From Afipia sp. 1NLS2 (lineage in GTDB: Bacteria; Pseudomonadota; Alphaproteobacteria; Rhizobiales; Xanthobacteraceae): a stretch of DNA of 64,000 nucleotides. Positions 43,582-52,302 of the stretch are shown here, in pieces (positions within the stretch are counted from its first letter, which is position 1; each line of letters opens with the position of its first letter). Under the pieces are notes generated by a model. That model had not been told where the DNA came from, searched no databases, and saw nothing but the letters and a program-made list of their open reading frames with translations. Position numbers and translations under genes: made by a program. The stretch covers positions 840,001 through 904,000 of the forward strand of contig NZ_ADVZ01000001.1 in NCBI RefSeq assembly GCF_000178995.1, read 5' to 3'.

Positions 43582-44324
43582 TCAGAACGTGAACAAAATC
43601 GCCGTATACCAGGAATACCGATTTGCGGTCCGTGCGTTCTGAATGCCCTTCGCGGCGTAGCCGAGAAGATGGATATTGTCATTCAGATCGTATTTCGCAC
43701 CGATGCCGAGGCTTGTCGTTGCCGGGTTTCCGATACCGTCGGCGGTTTGGTGGAAAAGTTCGATGCCGAGTTGTAATGTCGGCGCGATCTGCCGCGTCAC
43801 GGTGCCGCCATAGAGGCAGAAATCATGCGAACGCCCGGCGGCACTGATCTGGCAACCGCCGCCTCCAAAGGCCGACCATTTGCCCCAGTCCTTCTGCACC
43901 CAGATCGGCAACAGAACAGACGCCTGGCGATCGCCGACCGATCGGGAACCGCTTGGCAGAAAGACGCGCGGAAACACGGCACGTCAAACACAAATGTATC
44001 TTGATGGAGGATCCGGTACTTTGCCGCGAGTTCGATGTTGCTGAGGCCGAAGGCAGCCGGCCCGTTCGAAGGAAAATCGAAGCCGACGGGCAGCGTTGCT
44101 GTGAGTTGCAAGTTGGGGGCCGCGCCGTAGTTGAAGTCGATGCCGCTCGCTCCCGCAAGATCACCCTTTGAACGGGCTCCCTTGTTGAAAGTGTAGATTT
44201 CATAGTGGCGATACTCGGTCGGCTCTGGATCGTCGGATTGATAGGGCGGCCCGGCTATCGCCGGAACGAGACACGTGACCGTCAGCCCCGCAGCGAGGGC
44301 GGCGGAACTGATCCGCCGCCCCAT
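43582..44324 (-). pseudogene. Outer-membrane beta-barrel transporter-like protein, frameshifted
   Basis: From ATG 44324 a signal peptide (RRISSAALAAGLTVTCLVPA) leads into beta-rich sequence: YEIYTFNKGARSKGDLAG and LQLTATLPVGFDFPSNGPAA. The frame breaks after DTFVFDV near 43980 and resumes in another frame as VFPRVFLPSGSRSVGDRQAS, ending with RYSWYTAILFTF at 43582. Restoring one G (GTGGCCGTG for GTGCCGTG) yields a continuous protein of about 247 residues. The pattern fits the MetA/phenol-pathway-like outer-membrane family. A genuine mutation and a sequencing error are both possible. Confidence 0.7.
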
Positions 44325-44406
44325 GTGTCTTCTTGGAGCTCTCCTCACAATGTCCGCAGACGCCCATCTTGTGTCGGTGCGAGGCAGCATATCGTTTCGT
44401 CCATGA

Positions 44407-45189
44407 TCATGCCGGGTGCCGGCCGGCGCGCTGAGGCAACAGCAAGATGAGGCCAATGATGATTGCCGCCAGCATTGCCGAAGCAAGCGGCCTGCTCAAG
44501 TCGAGACCGCCGTGGCTGATCGGTTTATCGAGGAAGTCACCTACGGTCGCCCCGAGCGGTCGCGTTAAAATAAAGGCCGCCCAGAACAAGAGCACGCGCG
44601 ATACGTTCGTCCAGTAATAGAGCGCGGCGGTGACGGCCAGTGCCGCACCGAAAACGAGCGCGCCGCCCTGATAGCCTAGCCCGCCAGTATCAGCGAGCCA
44701 ATCGCCGAGGGCAGTGCCGAGCGTCTGGGAAAAGGTGATCGTCACCCAATAGAAGATTTCGACTTTTGGCGTTGCGACGGTCATGACGTCCACGGAGCCC
44801 ATGGCAAAATACCAGATCGCAAGAGAAGCTAGGACGAGACAAAAGAGGATCGACGCACCACCGGTGTAACCGATCCCCAGGGAGCGATCGAAGAAATCCG
44901 CCATGGCCGTGCCGACGGTCGTCGACGCCACGATGGCGATCCAGTAGACCCAGGCGTTGAATTTCTTCGTGGAGATCTGAGCCGCAACTGCGGCAATGAA
45001 GATGGCAAGGAATATTCCGGTGCCGATCAGATATCCGCCGTTGTGTGCATTCTTGTCAGCGTGGAAAACAGTCATTGTGAGCGCATCGCCGCCGGTTTCC
45101 CCGAGCGTCGTCGCAAGAATTTTGATGATCCAGAACCCGAGTGTGACTGCGGGGACCTTGCTCAAGCTTTCAGAGAGTTCAGTTTTCAT
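44407..45189 (-). CDS. Four-repeat membrane protein, COG4705-like (copy 2)
   Basis: The product has 260 residues from ATG 45189 (MKTELSESL), with GAGG 8 bases upstream; the frame start at 45222 has no such site. It is a paralogue of the protein at 40372-41184. Four repeats carry the signature: ILATTLGETGGDAL, TTVGTAMADFFDR, SQTLGTALGDWLAD and TRPLGATVGDFLDK. About eight membrane helices are predicted. A CTMAKT box lies 170 bases upstream. Function unknown; see copy 1 for the cation-exchange speculation. Confidence 0.8.
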   Translation of the reverse strand: MKTELSESLSKVPAVTLGFWIIKILATTLGETGGDALTMTVFHADKNAHNGGYLIGTGIFLAIFIAAVAAQISTKKFNAWVYWIAIVASTTVGTAMADFFDRSLGIGYTGGASILFCLVLASLAIWYFAMGSVDVMTVATPKVEIFYWVTITFSQTLGTALGDWLADTGGLGYQGGALVFGAALAVTAALYYWTNVSRVLLFWAAFILTRPLGATVGDFLDKPISHGGLDLSRPLASAMLAAIIIGLILLLPQRAGRHPA

Positions 45190-45359
45190 GAGAGATGCCT
45201 CAATTGGTATCGTTGTTTCCAAACACGCGCGCGTCGTCTCAGCTTGGTCCGTTACACTCGATTCATAACAGCGACGAGACGGTTGATGGCGCTTCGGAAG
45301 GTTTCCTGGACCGGACTCGGTTCAGGCCACTAAAAGGTCTATGTCGGATAACTCCGCCG

Positions 45360-45376
45360 AATTAGGGAAAACTTAG
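45360..45376 (-). promoter_or_regulatory. CTMAKT direct-repeat box 6 (COG4705 copy 2)
   Basis: Minus strand CTAAGTTTTCC-CTAATT, half-sites 11 bp apart. It is 170 bases upstream of 45189 (matching orientation) and 201 bases upstream of the divergent orphan response regulator. Confidence 0.6.
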
Positions 45377-45577
45377 ATGCTGAGCGATGGATCAAGAAAT
45401 TGAAGCCATCGGAGCTAAGGCGTCGCTAATTGTTCGATGGACTTATATGAAACCATTTCCGAACGCTGAGGCGGAGACCATCCCCGAAGCGAAAGGAGTG
45501 CAGCCGCTGAAACAAGCCGATTTGGTTTCACGATTGGCCGAGAGACGTTCCAGCGCACCGTCGGCACGGAGTATTTC

Positions 45578-46234
45578 ATGCTCGTTCTTGTGGTTGGCGA
45601 TCGCATGATTGGGGAGGCTACGATGCAGGCTCTCAGGGAGGCAACATATGTGGTGGATTGGGTCACGGACGGTCAAACCGCGATCGAAGCCGCGCGTGCA
45701 AAAGCCTACGATCTTGCGTTGCTCGGCCTGGGACTATCAGCTGCGAAGGGTACCGAGGTGCTGCGCGAATTCCGGAAGTTGAACGCTCAGTTGCCCGTCA
45801 TCGTCGTGACCACGCGTGACGGGGTTGACGATCGAATCCACGCGCTCGATCTCGGCGCCGCCGATTGCCTCGTCATGCCTTTCGACATCCGAGAACTCCT
45901 GGCGCGCATGCGGGCCATCCTGCGACACAAGGGCAACGGCAATCCACTAATCTTGACCAATGGCCTGATAAGCCTGAACCCGGCAACTCACGAAGTCGTT
46001 CACAACGGCGCCAGGGTATACCTGACGGCACGCGAGTCCGCTCTTCTTCAGGCTCTCATGCTCCGTCCAGGAGCAATTTTGTCGCGCACCGACCTTGAAC
46101 GACACATCTACGGCTGGAATGAGAGGATCGCGAGTAACGCCGTCGAGTTCTTGATCCACGCGATCCGCAGGAAGCTCGGAACATCGTCTATTCGCAACGT
46201 AAGAGGTCTTGGCTGGATGGTCGATGGAATATAA
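45578..46234 (+). CDS. Orphan OmpR-type regulator with a degenerate receiver
   Basis: The product has 218 residues, with GGAG 8 bases before ATG 45578. It is a clear paralogue of the regulator at 50430-51095. The receiver has lost key residues: the acidic pair is reduced to GDR (residues 7-9), the phosphoacceptor aspartate of LLDIGL is glycine (LLGLGL, residue 50), and the switch lysine of VKPF is methionine (VMPF, residue 100). The winged helix is intact (LTARESALLQALMLRPGAIL to NVRGLGWMV). No kinase gene is adjacent. It probably binds DNA without phosphorylation and may compete for the CTMAKT boxes. Confidence 0.88.
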   Translation: MLVLVVGDRMIGEATMQALREATYVVDWVTDGQTAIEAARAKAYDLALLGLGLSAAKGTEVLREFRKLNAQLPVIVVTTRDGVDDRIHALDLGAADCLVMPFDIRELLARMRAILRHKGNGNPLILTNGLISLNPATHEVVHNGARVYLTARESALLQALMLRPGAILSRTDLERHIYGWNERIASNAVEFLIHAIRRKLGTSSIRNVRGLGWMVDGI

Positions 46235-46546
46235 CCATTCCTTGTTGCGCGGGCGGATTTAAGAGCCACCTGTCGCCATCGTTAGAGCGACGCTTGCGAC
46301 GGGTGAGCGCCTCCGCAAATGAGCGTCGATGAGGCGATCTCGCGACGCGCGCACCGCAGGTGCGGACAAACCAATGACCCCTGCCTGATTTTGCCAGTGA
46401 TGGGATCGGCATCGCCGTTTACGCAGAGCCATGGGCAATTACTCCATGCGTCAACGCTATCGTATGCGCTCCTGAAATCTTCGGCGAACATACAGCTCAA
46501 TCCTGGTCGGCGGAGTCTATCGAAAATCGTTCGGCGGAGCCCTGCA
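46235..46546. other. Intergenic stretch after the orphan regulator
   Basis: I see no gene; frames on both strands (for example 46319-46561) lack ribosome binding sites and recognisable features. Confidence 0.4.
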
Positions 46547-46563
46547 CTAATTCGGAGCTAAGT
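46547..46563 (+). promoter_or_regulatory. CTMAKT direct-repeat box 7 (Gly-zipper gene)
   Basis: Plus strand CTAATTCGGAG-CTAAGT, half-sites 11 bp apart, 113 bases before the start at 46677, in the orientation of that gene. Confidence 0.6.
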
Positions 46564-46676
46564 TTCGAGGGACATCAGTGACTGATCTGTTGAGGCGATT
46601 ATCGCTCGAGGCCGGCGGTACATGTGATGGACGGAGCGCAGGCCGGAGCTATTCGCGATACGATAGGAGAATATAA

Positions 46677-46979
46677 ATGCAACGGGTTCTGCGGATTGCT
46701 CTTGTTTTGGCGACGTTACCACTGGTCACTGTCTTTGCACCCCCGGCGCACGCCGGCGAAGACGATGGTGGAATAGCGGCCGGGGTCATTGGCGGCTTGG
46801 CGGCAGGAGCATTGCTTGGTGCAGCGGCAGCCGGCCCACACTACGAATACGACGATCCTCCTGCAGAAATCTATGTGACGCCGGAGCAAGAATCAGAATG
46901 CCATTGGGTCCGCGGCCGCGCCTACTGGGACGACGATAGCGACCGATGGGTCTACCCACGCGTCAGGATCTGCCATTGA
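46677..46979 (+). CDS. Small exported glycine-zipper protein
   Basis: The product has 100 residues. AGGAG lies upstream of ATG 46677. A signal peptide ends near APPAHAGED (residue 26). A glycine-zipper helix follows (IAAGVIGGLAAGALLGAAAA), which usually packs in or across membranes. The C-terminus (ECHWVRGRAYWDDDSDRWVY) is aromatic with two cysteines. It is probably an outer-membrane or periplasmic stress protein. A CTMAKT box precedes it. Confidence 0.72.
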   Translation: MQRVLRIALVLATLPLVTVFAPPAHAGEDDGGIAAGVIGGLAAGALLGAAAAGPHYEYDDPPAEIYVTPEQESECHWVRGRAYWDDDSDRWVYPRVRICH

Positions 46980-47006
46980 TCTCGATCCGACTGAGTCGCC
47001 GCTATC

Positions 47007-47207
47007 TCATCGGACGACGAGGCCGGCGCGATCGAACTGACGCGGAGTCCGAATTGACCGCTCGCGCAGCTTCAGACTGAGTCCACGATCGCGGAAATAC
47101 GATCGTGCGATCTGTGTCGTTTGCAAATGCAAGGCTGCCTCTGCCGGGTGCAAAGACACTGATCTGACCTTCTGCCGGCAATGGTCTCGGTAAATCTCTG
47201 AACCCAT
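47007..47207 (-). CDS. Possible small unknown protein
   Basis: A 66-residue frame begins at ATG 47207 with a very good ribosome binding site (GGGAGGG, spacing 6). The product is basic (YFRDRGLSLKLRERSIRTPR) and has no recognised domain. It is divergent from the glycosyltransferase gene. The strong ribosome binding site is the only support; it may be spurious. Confidence 0.3.
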   Translation of the reverse strand: MGSEIYRDHCRQKVRSVSLHPAEAALHLQTTQIARSYFRDRGLSLKLRERSIRTPRQFDRAGLVVR

Positions 47208-47223
47208 CGTCGTCCCTCCCTTA

Positions 47224-48837
47224 ATGTTGGCACCCTTGCGCGAAGATCCCCCAGACAATTTGTTATATCAATCGAACCTAGCGATCTCGTATCCGTCGGA
47301 TCGCTACGCCACAGCCTGGCGTCGCAATATCATGCTTTGGCTTGATGGAGTTGAACCAGGTTGGGCTATTCCTGCGTTCTTGGTCGGCTTTGTTGCTATT
47401 TGGACCCTGACGCTTGTGCTGGCATACTGGAATGCCGGTCTGCACCCGGATGTGTTGGAGACTTGGTCGGTGGGTCGAGATTGGGCCTGGGGAAACGCCA
47501 AGCATCCGCCGCTGATGGGTTGGGTGGTCCACGGCTGGACCTTAATTTTTCCCAAGGCCGACTGGTCCTTCCAGCTTCTGGCAACGGTGAACGCGGCTGT
47601 CGCGCTGTGGTCGGTGGACTTGATCGCAAGGCGGTTCGTGCGGGGCGACAAGCGGCTCATTGTTCTCTTATTATTGTTTCTACTCCCGGCCTACGATTTT
47701 CACGCGCAACGCTTCAATGCCAACAGCGTCCTGCTTGCGGCGTGGCCTCTGGCAACCTACGCATTCCTTCGGTCATTTGAGAAGCGCGATATATTTTGGT
47801 CAGTGCTGGCGGGGCTGCTCGGCGCTCTGGCCATGCTCGGCAAATACTATTCCGTATTTCTGCTTGCCGGCTTCTGTTTTGCGGCGCTCTGCCATCCGCG
47901 CCGTGCGCAATATTTCGGCTCAAAAGCGCCCTGGATTTCGATTGTCGCCGGGTTGATCGCTCTATCGCCTCACATTCTTTGGCTGCGGACCCATGGTGAA
48001 CCGTCTTTCCATTACGCGCTCGATCACGCCGGACTTCCGTTCTCCGAGTCCGTATCCGATGTGGCGAAATTTTTCCTCGGAATCGCCGGTTTCATGATCT
48101 TGCCGACGATTGTGTGGATCGCAATGATTCGCTTCCGTTGGCACGAATGGCTGCACGATCTCGCCAACTTGGATGAATCGCTATGGTTGCTGGCCATGAT
48201 ATTCGTTGGAACCGTGCTGCTCGCGGGTACGACCGCTCTCGCATTTTCAAGTAGCCTCCCTGGGATTTGGCACCTTCAGGCGTTGTTCATGCCTGTCGTG
48301 GTTGCGGTCTGCGCCACACGTTTTCCTGTCGACCGGGTAGATACGACGAACCTTGCCGCGATCGTGCTTTCCCTGCTGCTTATTTTCCTCGTCGGCTCGC
48401 CCTTCCATGCGCTTTACCGGAATTGGCATCCCTTCAAGGAGGGGCGCAACTACTATCAAGAAGCAGCCACCGTCGTGACGCAGCGTTGGCGTGCCGCCTT
48501 CGGCGTACCTCTATCTCGCGTTGGCGGGGACGACGGGCTGATTTATGCAACGGCTTTTTACAGTGCTGATCACCCGCGTTACAATCGGCCCCTCGAAACG
48601 CCGGATGCGCCTATGGTCAGTGATGGATGGACCGCTTTATGTTTCCGCGACGATCCAGTCTGCATGAGTTGGATGAAACAGACCCGCCAGCGCATTGGTC
48701 GTGGGTCTTGCCTGGAATTTCAGGCGACCACGCGACTCTGGGGGTATCCGGGACCGTCTCGAAAGGTTGCAGCGATGCTAGTGCCGCCTCTCTCGGCCAA
48801 GACCAAACAAGCTGCGATGTCAGGATGCAAATTTTGA
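47224..48837 (+). CDS. ArnT/PMT-like membrane glycosyltransferase (GT39 family)
   Basis: The product has up to 537 residues; ATG 47332 (MLWLDGVEPGW) is an alternative start. Ten or more membrane helices lie in the first 390 residues. The first loop carries LHPDVLETWSVGRDWAWGNA and KHPPLMGWVVHGW, the acidic and HPP pattern of polyprenyl-phosphate-dependent glycosyltransferases (PMT_2/ArnT). A periplasmic C-terminal domain follows (YYQEAATVVTQRWRAAFGVP). It would transfer a sugar from a lipid carrier to lipid A, hopanoid or another envelope target. No CTMAKT box was found directly upstream. Its neighbours are the PmrAB-like genes, which fits lipid A remodelling. Confidence 0.82.
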   Translation: MLAPLREDPPDNLLYQSNLAISYPSDRYATAWRRNIMLWLDGVEPGWAIPAFLVGFVAIWTLTLVLAYWNAGLHPDVLETWSVGRDWAWGNAKHPPLMGWVVHGWTLIFPKADWSFQLLATVNAAVALWSVDLIARRFVRGDKRLIVLLLLFLLPAYDFHAQRFNANSVLLAAWPLATYAFLRSFEKRDIFWSVLAGLLGALAMLGKYYSVFLLAGFCFAALCHPRRAQYFGSKAPWISIVAGLIALSPHILWLRTHGEPSFHYALDHAGLPFSESVSDVAKFFLGIAGFMILPTIVWIAMIRFRWHEWLHDLANLDESLWLLAMIFVGTVLLAGTTALAFSSSLPGIWHLQALFMPVVVAVCATRFPVDRVDTTNLAAIVLSLLLIFLVGSPFHALYRNWHPFKEGRNYYQEAATVVTQRWRAAFGVPLSRVGGDDGLIYATAFYSADHPRYNRPLETPDAPMVSDGWTALCFRDDPVCMSWMKQTRQRIGRGSCLEFQATTRLWGYPGPSRKVAAMLVPPLSAKTKQAAMSGCKF

Positions 48838-49134
48838 TCGTGAGCAGGAGCTGAACCGCTGTACGACACTCAAAACATCAAACAACGTGTTTTGAATTAG
48901 ATGCTTTAGCGACGTACGCGCGCCAAAGTGATCCAGACGCTGGAATTCGAATAATGTCGGTTGTCAAGGGATCGATTGTCCGAGCCTACGGAGGCAACCC
49001 GCCAGTAGCGAAATTGGCGGCTCGATCTTCCGCTTGTCTAAGCGAGAAGGACTGCTGCGACATGATCCGGCGAGTTCAGTCAACGTTACTCGAAACGCTG
49101 TGGCACTCGAGAACTATAAGCGAGCTGCGCTGTG

Positions 49135-50433
49135 TCAAGAAACGGAGCCTGATACGCGCGCGATCAATCCTTGGCGATCCGGGCCGTTGACGATCTCGAT
49201 TTGAAAGCCATGACATCTGGCCACAGAGGCTGCGATTGCCAGACCTAAACCGCTACCTTCAACGTCCAACGGCGCGGCTCGGAAGAAGCGGTCGAACAGG
49301 CGCGGAATATCAGCCTCCGCCACGCCCGACCCGGTATCCGTCACCTCGACGACGAACCTGCCGTTCAGCCGCCGAATAGAGACGTTCACGACACCGCCTT
49401 TCGGCGTATAGCGAACCGCATTGTCGATCAGGTTGCCGAAAAGAAGCGCAAGATCGCTGCGTGAGCCCACGATCGATACCGGGTCGGATTGCACGATGCC
49501 GAGATCCACGCCCTTGGATTCGGCTATCGTAATCACATCGGCGACGCATTGCGTAACGACGTTCGAAAGCTCGATGACTTCTCGTGTCGAGGCGTTCTCT
49601 GGTTCGTCAGAACGCGCAAGACGGAGTAATTGCTCGACCAATCGACGCGCGCGCGCCAAGCCATCTCGTAGTTTCGTGGTTGACGCTGGGTCGGTGTCAT
49701 TGTGCCGTGCATCCAGATTGTCGACCTGAATTTGAAGAGCGGTCAACGGCGTGCGAAGCTCATGAGCTGCATCGGCGACAAAACGCTTCTGTTGGTCCAA
49801 GGCGTCGCGCAGCCGGTTGGTGAGCCCATTCATCGCCTCGACCAACGGTACGATTTCGGCCGGCACGTCTGCTATTGGTACGGGCGCTCGACTGTCGAGG
49901 CTTTTCCCAGCGATATTCTCTGCGAGGCGCTGCAATCGGCCGGTCAATTGCCCGACGGACCATCCGACAACCAGCCAAGCCAACGGAATAAGGATCAGGA
50001 TTGGGATCCCTGCCTGGATTGCCGCCGAAGCCGCTATTTCCCGACGAACCTCCATCTGTTGCGCGATTTGCACCGTTCGATCGGCATCTCGCGCCTGATA
50101 CACACGCCAAGATACTCCCCCTGCGTCGATGGTCGCAAAACCTGCCGAATTCAGGCGCGGAACCGAAGGTGCGTTCGGCGTTCGGCGCAAAAGCGCTCCG
50201 GCGCGGGACCACACCTCGATAACAAGTTCATCCTCGGGATCCTGTGGCTCAGTTGGCGCAGGCGTTAACATCACGTTGTCGCCGACGTTGATGGCGATCT
50301 GCCGGAGTTGGCCGTCAAGAAAGTCAGCCACTTCCTGTTGCGCGATCACGTATGCGGCGATGAACGCGACTGCTCCTACAATCGTCAAGACGGTCGTCAT
50401 CCAGATCAGCGCGGCCCGTCGTATTGAGATCAT
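49135..50433 (-). CDS. Sensor histidine kinase of a PmrB/QseC-like system
   Basis: The product has 432 residues from ATG 50433, which overlaps the regulator stop (ATGA); the longer start at 50457 lies inside the regulator gene. A membrane helix at about 10-31, a periplasmic domain of about 105 residues and a second helix at 141-160 precede the kinase core. H-box FVADAAHELRTPLTAL has His224; the N box LFGNLIDNAVRYTPKGG is near 331, with G boxes DTGSG (366-370) and GSGLGL (393-398). The periplasmic segment has acidic stretches (TEPQDPEDELVIE) that could sense cations or cationic peptides. The partner regulator is upstream in the same operon. Confidence 0.92.
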   Translation of the reverse strand: MISIRRAALIWMTTVLTIVGAVAFIAAYVIAQQEVADFLDGQLRQIAINVGDNVMLTPAPTEPQDPEDELVIEVWSRAGALLRRTPNAPSVPRLNSAGFATIDAGGVSWRVYQARDADRTVQIAQQMEVRREIAASAAIQAGIPILILIPLAWLVVGWSVGQLTGRLQRLAENIAGKSLDSRAPVPIADVPAEIVPLVEAMNGLTNRLRDALDQQKRFVADAAHELRTPLTALQIQVDNLDARHNDTDPASTTKLRDGLARARRLVEQLLRLARSDEPENASTREVIELSNVVTQCVADVITIAESKGVDLGIVQSDPVSIVGSRSDLALLFGNLIDNAVRYTPKGGVVNVSIRRLNGRFVVEVTDTGSGVAEADIPRLFDRFFRAAPLDVEGSGLGLAIAASVARCHGFQIEIVNGPDRQGLIARVSGSVS

Positions 50434-51095
50434 CGCTCGCTCCGCGGGATCATCCATCCGGCGCCGCGGACATTGCGGACGACGTCCTTATCGAATTTCT
50501 TCCGTATCGAGTGAATGAGGAAGTCGATCGCATTGCTCTCGACCTCCTCGCCCCAGCCATAAATGCGCTCCTCGATGCGCGATCGTGACAAGATTGCGCC
50601 GGGTCTCTCGGCCAGGGCGTGCATCAGCGCGAATTCACGCGCCGGAAGCACGGCCGTTGTCCCACGATAGGTCGCTTCGTGGCTTTCGAGATCCAGCGTG
50701 ACATCACCGGCAATCAAGATGGATTGAGCGGCGCCGGCATGGCGGCGCAACACCGCCCGCATCCGCGCCAGAAGCTCGCGCATTTCGAACGGCTTCACGA
50801 TATAATCGTCAGCACCGACATCCAGGCCGATGATCCGATCATCGACGCCATCGCGTGCGGTGATGATGAGGACAGGAGTGGAATTACCTGCCCGTCGTGC
50901 ATCCTTCAGCAAATCGACGCCCGATCGACCAGGTAAGCCGATATCCAGTAAAACGAGTCCATGGCCGCCATTGGCCAGAGCGTCCTCGCCATCGGCTCCG
51001 GTGCGAACCCAGTCGACCGTCATTCCTTCACGCTTCAGCGCCGCGATCAGACTGTCGCCGATCATACGGTCGTCTTCGATCAAAAGAACACGCAT
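50430..51095 (-). CDS. OmpR/PmrA-like response regulator
   Basis: The product has 221 residues from ATG 51095 (GGAG at spacing 5), preferred to the frame start at 51170. The receiver is complete: Asp8-Asp9 (LLIEDD), phosphoacceptor Asp51 (VLLDIGLPG), ITARDG and Lys101 (VKPFEM). The winged helix follows (LPAREFALMHALAERPGAIL, NVRGAGWM). A CTMAKT box lies 144 bases upstream, consistent with autoregulation. The site architecture resembles the PmrA and QseB direct repeats; binding by this protein is inferred. Confidence 0.93.
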   Translation of the reverse strand: MRVLLIEDDRMIGDSLIAALKREGMTVDWVRTGADGEDALANGGHGLVLLDIGLPGRSGVDLLKDARRAGNSTPVLIITARDGVDDRIIGLDVGADDYIVKPFEMRELLARMRAVLRRHAGAAQSILIAGDVTLDLESHEATYRGTTAVLPAREFALMHALAERPGAILSRSRIEERIYGWGEEVESNAIDFLIHSIRKKFDKDVVRNVRGAGWMIPRSER

Positions 51096-51239
51096 TTCAT
51101 CTCCGGACCGCGCGAACACGCGTGCGATAGCATATCTTCGAAGATCCTTTGCATCGTCGCCGACATGCATGGATAACGTGGCGGAAGGTGAAACTGCAAT
51201 CGTCCATCGATCATTGGGTGAACAATTCTAGGATCGCTG

Positions 51240-51256
51240 GGTTAGCCGGAAATGAG
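51240..51256 (-). promoter_or_regulatory. CTMAKT direct-repeat box 8 (response regulator operon)
   Basis: Minus strand CTCATTTCCGG-CTAACC, half-sites 11 bp apart, the second degenerate, 144 bases before the start at 51095. Confidence 0.5.
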
Positions 51257-51315
51257 CGAAATCATCAGCCGCCGATTCTGCTGAGCGGACATCTCCCGAC
51301 CACGAGGCACATCCT

Positions 51316-52203
51316 TCAGCGAGTTTGCGAGCCTGGCATCGGCAAATGCGCACCTTTTCCGGCCAGTCTTTCGCGCAATTGGTTTAAATTTTTCAGGCCG
51401 GCGAGCGTTTGACGCGGCCTTGTTGTCGCGACCCCGACCAGAAGCGTCTCGATCAGCCCGAGCGTGGCCGTATGCATGCTCAGCAAATCAGCGCGCCCTC
51501 GTGCCACGGGCAAAACGAGATCGACGCGGCGCCGCAGCCTGCCAGCAAGGGTATCCGTCAGGAGCAGCGACGCCAGCCGGCGCCGTTGGATCTCCTCGAG
51601 GAGGACTGCCAGTTCCGCATAGACGCGCCCGTAGGCCAGGATGACGACGAGATCGCCATCGCGCAGCTTCCGCAAGTCATCGGCGAAAAGCAGGCCTGTG
51701 TTGGTCAGACTCCCGGCATCCAAACCAAAGCGCCCAAGCTGGATGACGAGATAGGCCGCCATGGCGCTCGACGGCCCAAGGCCGAAGACCAGAACGCGCC
51801 GCGCTTTGGTGATGCTGCTTACCGCCCTCTTAAACTGATCGGCGGTGATGGTGCGACGGAGGCTTTCGAGCGATCGAAGATGAATCTCGAGCGTCATCTC
51901 GAACGCGTTAGAAAGATTTGGACCGACCTCGTTGAGCGTTCGCGTCAACCGCTCGGCCGGAGTGATCAAACTACGCAACTCGCCGGCGAGGGTGCGGCGT
52001 AGGTCGTCGAGCCCGGTAAAGCCAAGTGCTTTTGCTGCCCGCACAATCGTGGCGTCGCTGGTCTTCGCCTTGGCAGCCAATGCGGCTGCCGAAGCGATCA
52101 GCACTTCCTCCCGATTCTCCTGAAAGAACCGGATCACGCGCTGCTCCGCAGGGCTCATCCGCTCGAAACGGTCTGCAACTCGTTTATCAAACGTGATCGT
52201 CAC
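51316..52203 (-). CDS. MurR/RpiR-family regulator
   Basis: The product has 295 residues from GTG 52203 (VTITFDKRVADRFERM); the frame continues far upstream over the divergent gene and that part is a shadow. The HTH_6 domain spans residues 1-80 (MSPAEQRVIRFFQENREEVL, AAKAKTSDATIVRAAKALGF). A SIS sugar-phosphate-binding domain follows (RRVLVFGLGPSSAMAAYLVI, VVILAYGRVYAELAVLLEEI). Family members sense sugar phosphates. It faces a two-gene membrane-protein operon across a 99-base gap containing an AT-rich inverted repeat, so it probably controls that operon and itself. Confidence 0.88.
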   Translation of the reverse strand: MTITFDKRVADRFERMSPAEQRVIRFFQENREEVLIASAAALAAKAKTSDATIVRAAKALGFTGLDDLRRTLAGELRSLITPAERLTRTLNEVGPNLSNAFEMTLEIHLRSLESLRRTITADQFKRAVSSITKARRVLVFGLGPSSAMAAYLVIQLGRFGLDAGSLTNTGLLFADDLRKLRDGDLVVILAYGRVYAELAVLLEEIQRRRLASLLLTDTLAGRLRRRVDLVLPVARGRADLLSMHTATLGLIETLLVGVATTRPRQTLAGLKNLNQLRERLAGKGAHLPMPGSQTR

Positions 52204-52242
52204 GTCGGTCAACTTTCTTGGGCCAGCTTCCTTGAAACCGTC

Positions 52243-52262
52243 ATAATTACTACGAGAATTAT
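52243..52262. promoter_or_regulatory. Inverted-repeat operator candidate between divergent genes
   Basis: ATAATT (52243-52248) and AATTAT (52257-52262) are separated by 8 bases in an AT-rich patch of otherwise GC-rich DNA. A related TACTACGA and TACTACAA pair occurs nearby. It is placed to control both the MurR/RpiR gene and the membrane operon. Confidence 0.45.
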
Positions 52263-52302
52263 ACCATAACGTCGTAAATACTACAAAGCCGTGAGGTGTT
52301 GA

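Noticed and set aside
46318-46333. AATGAG and GATGAG pair resembling a CTMAKT box
   Set aside because: The half-sites are 10 bp apart rather than 11, and no gene in the right orientation follows.
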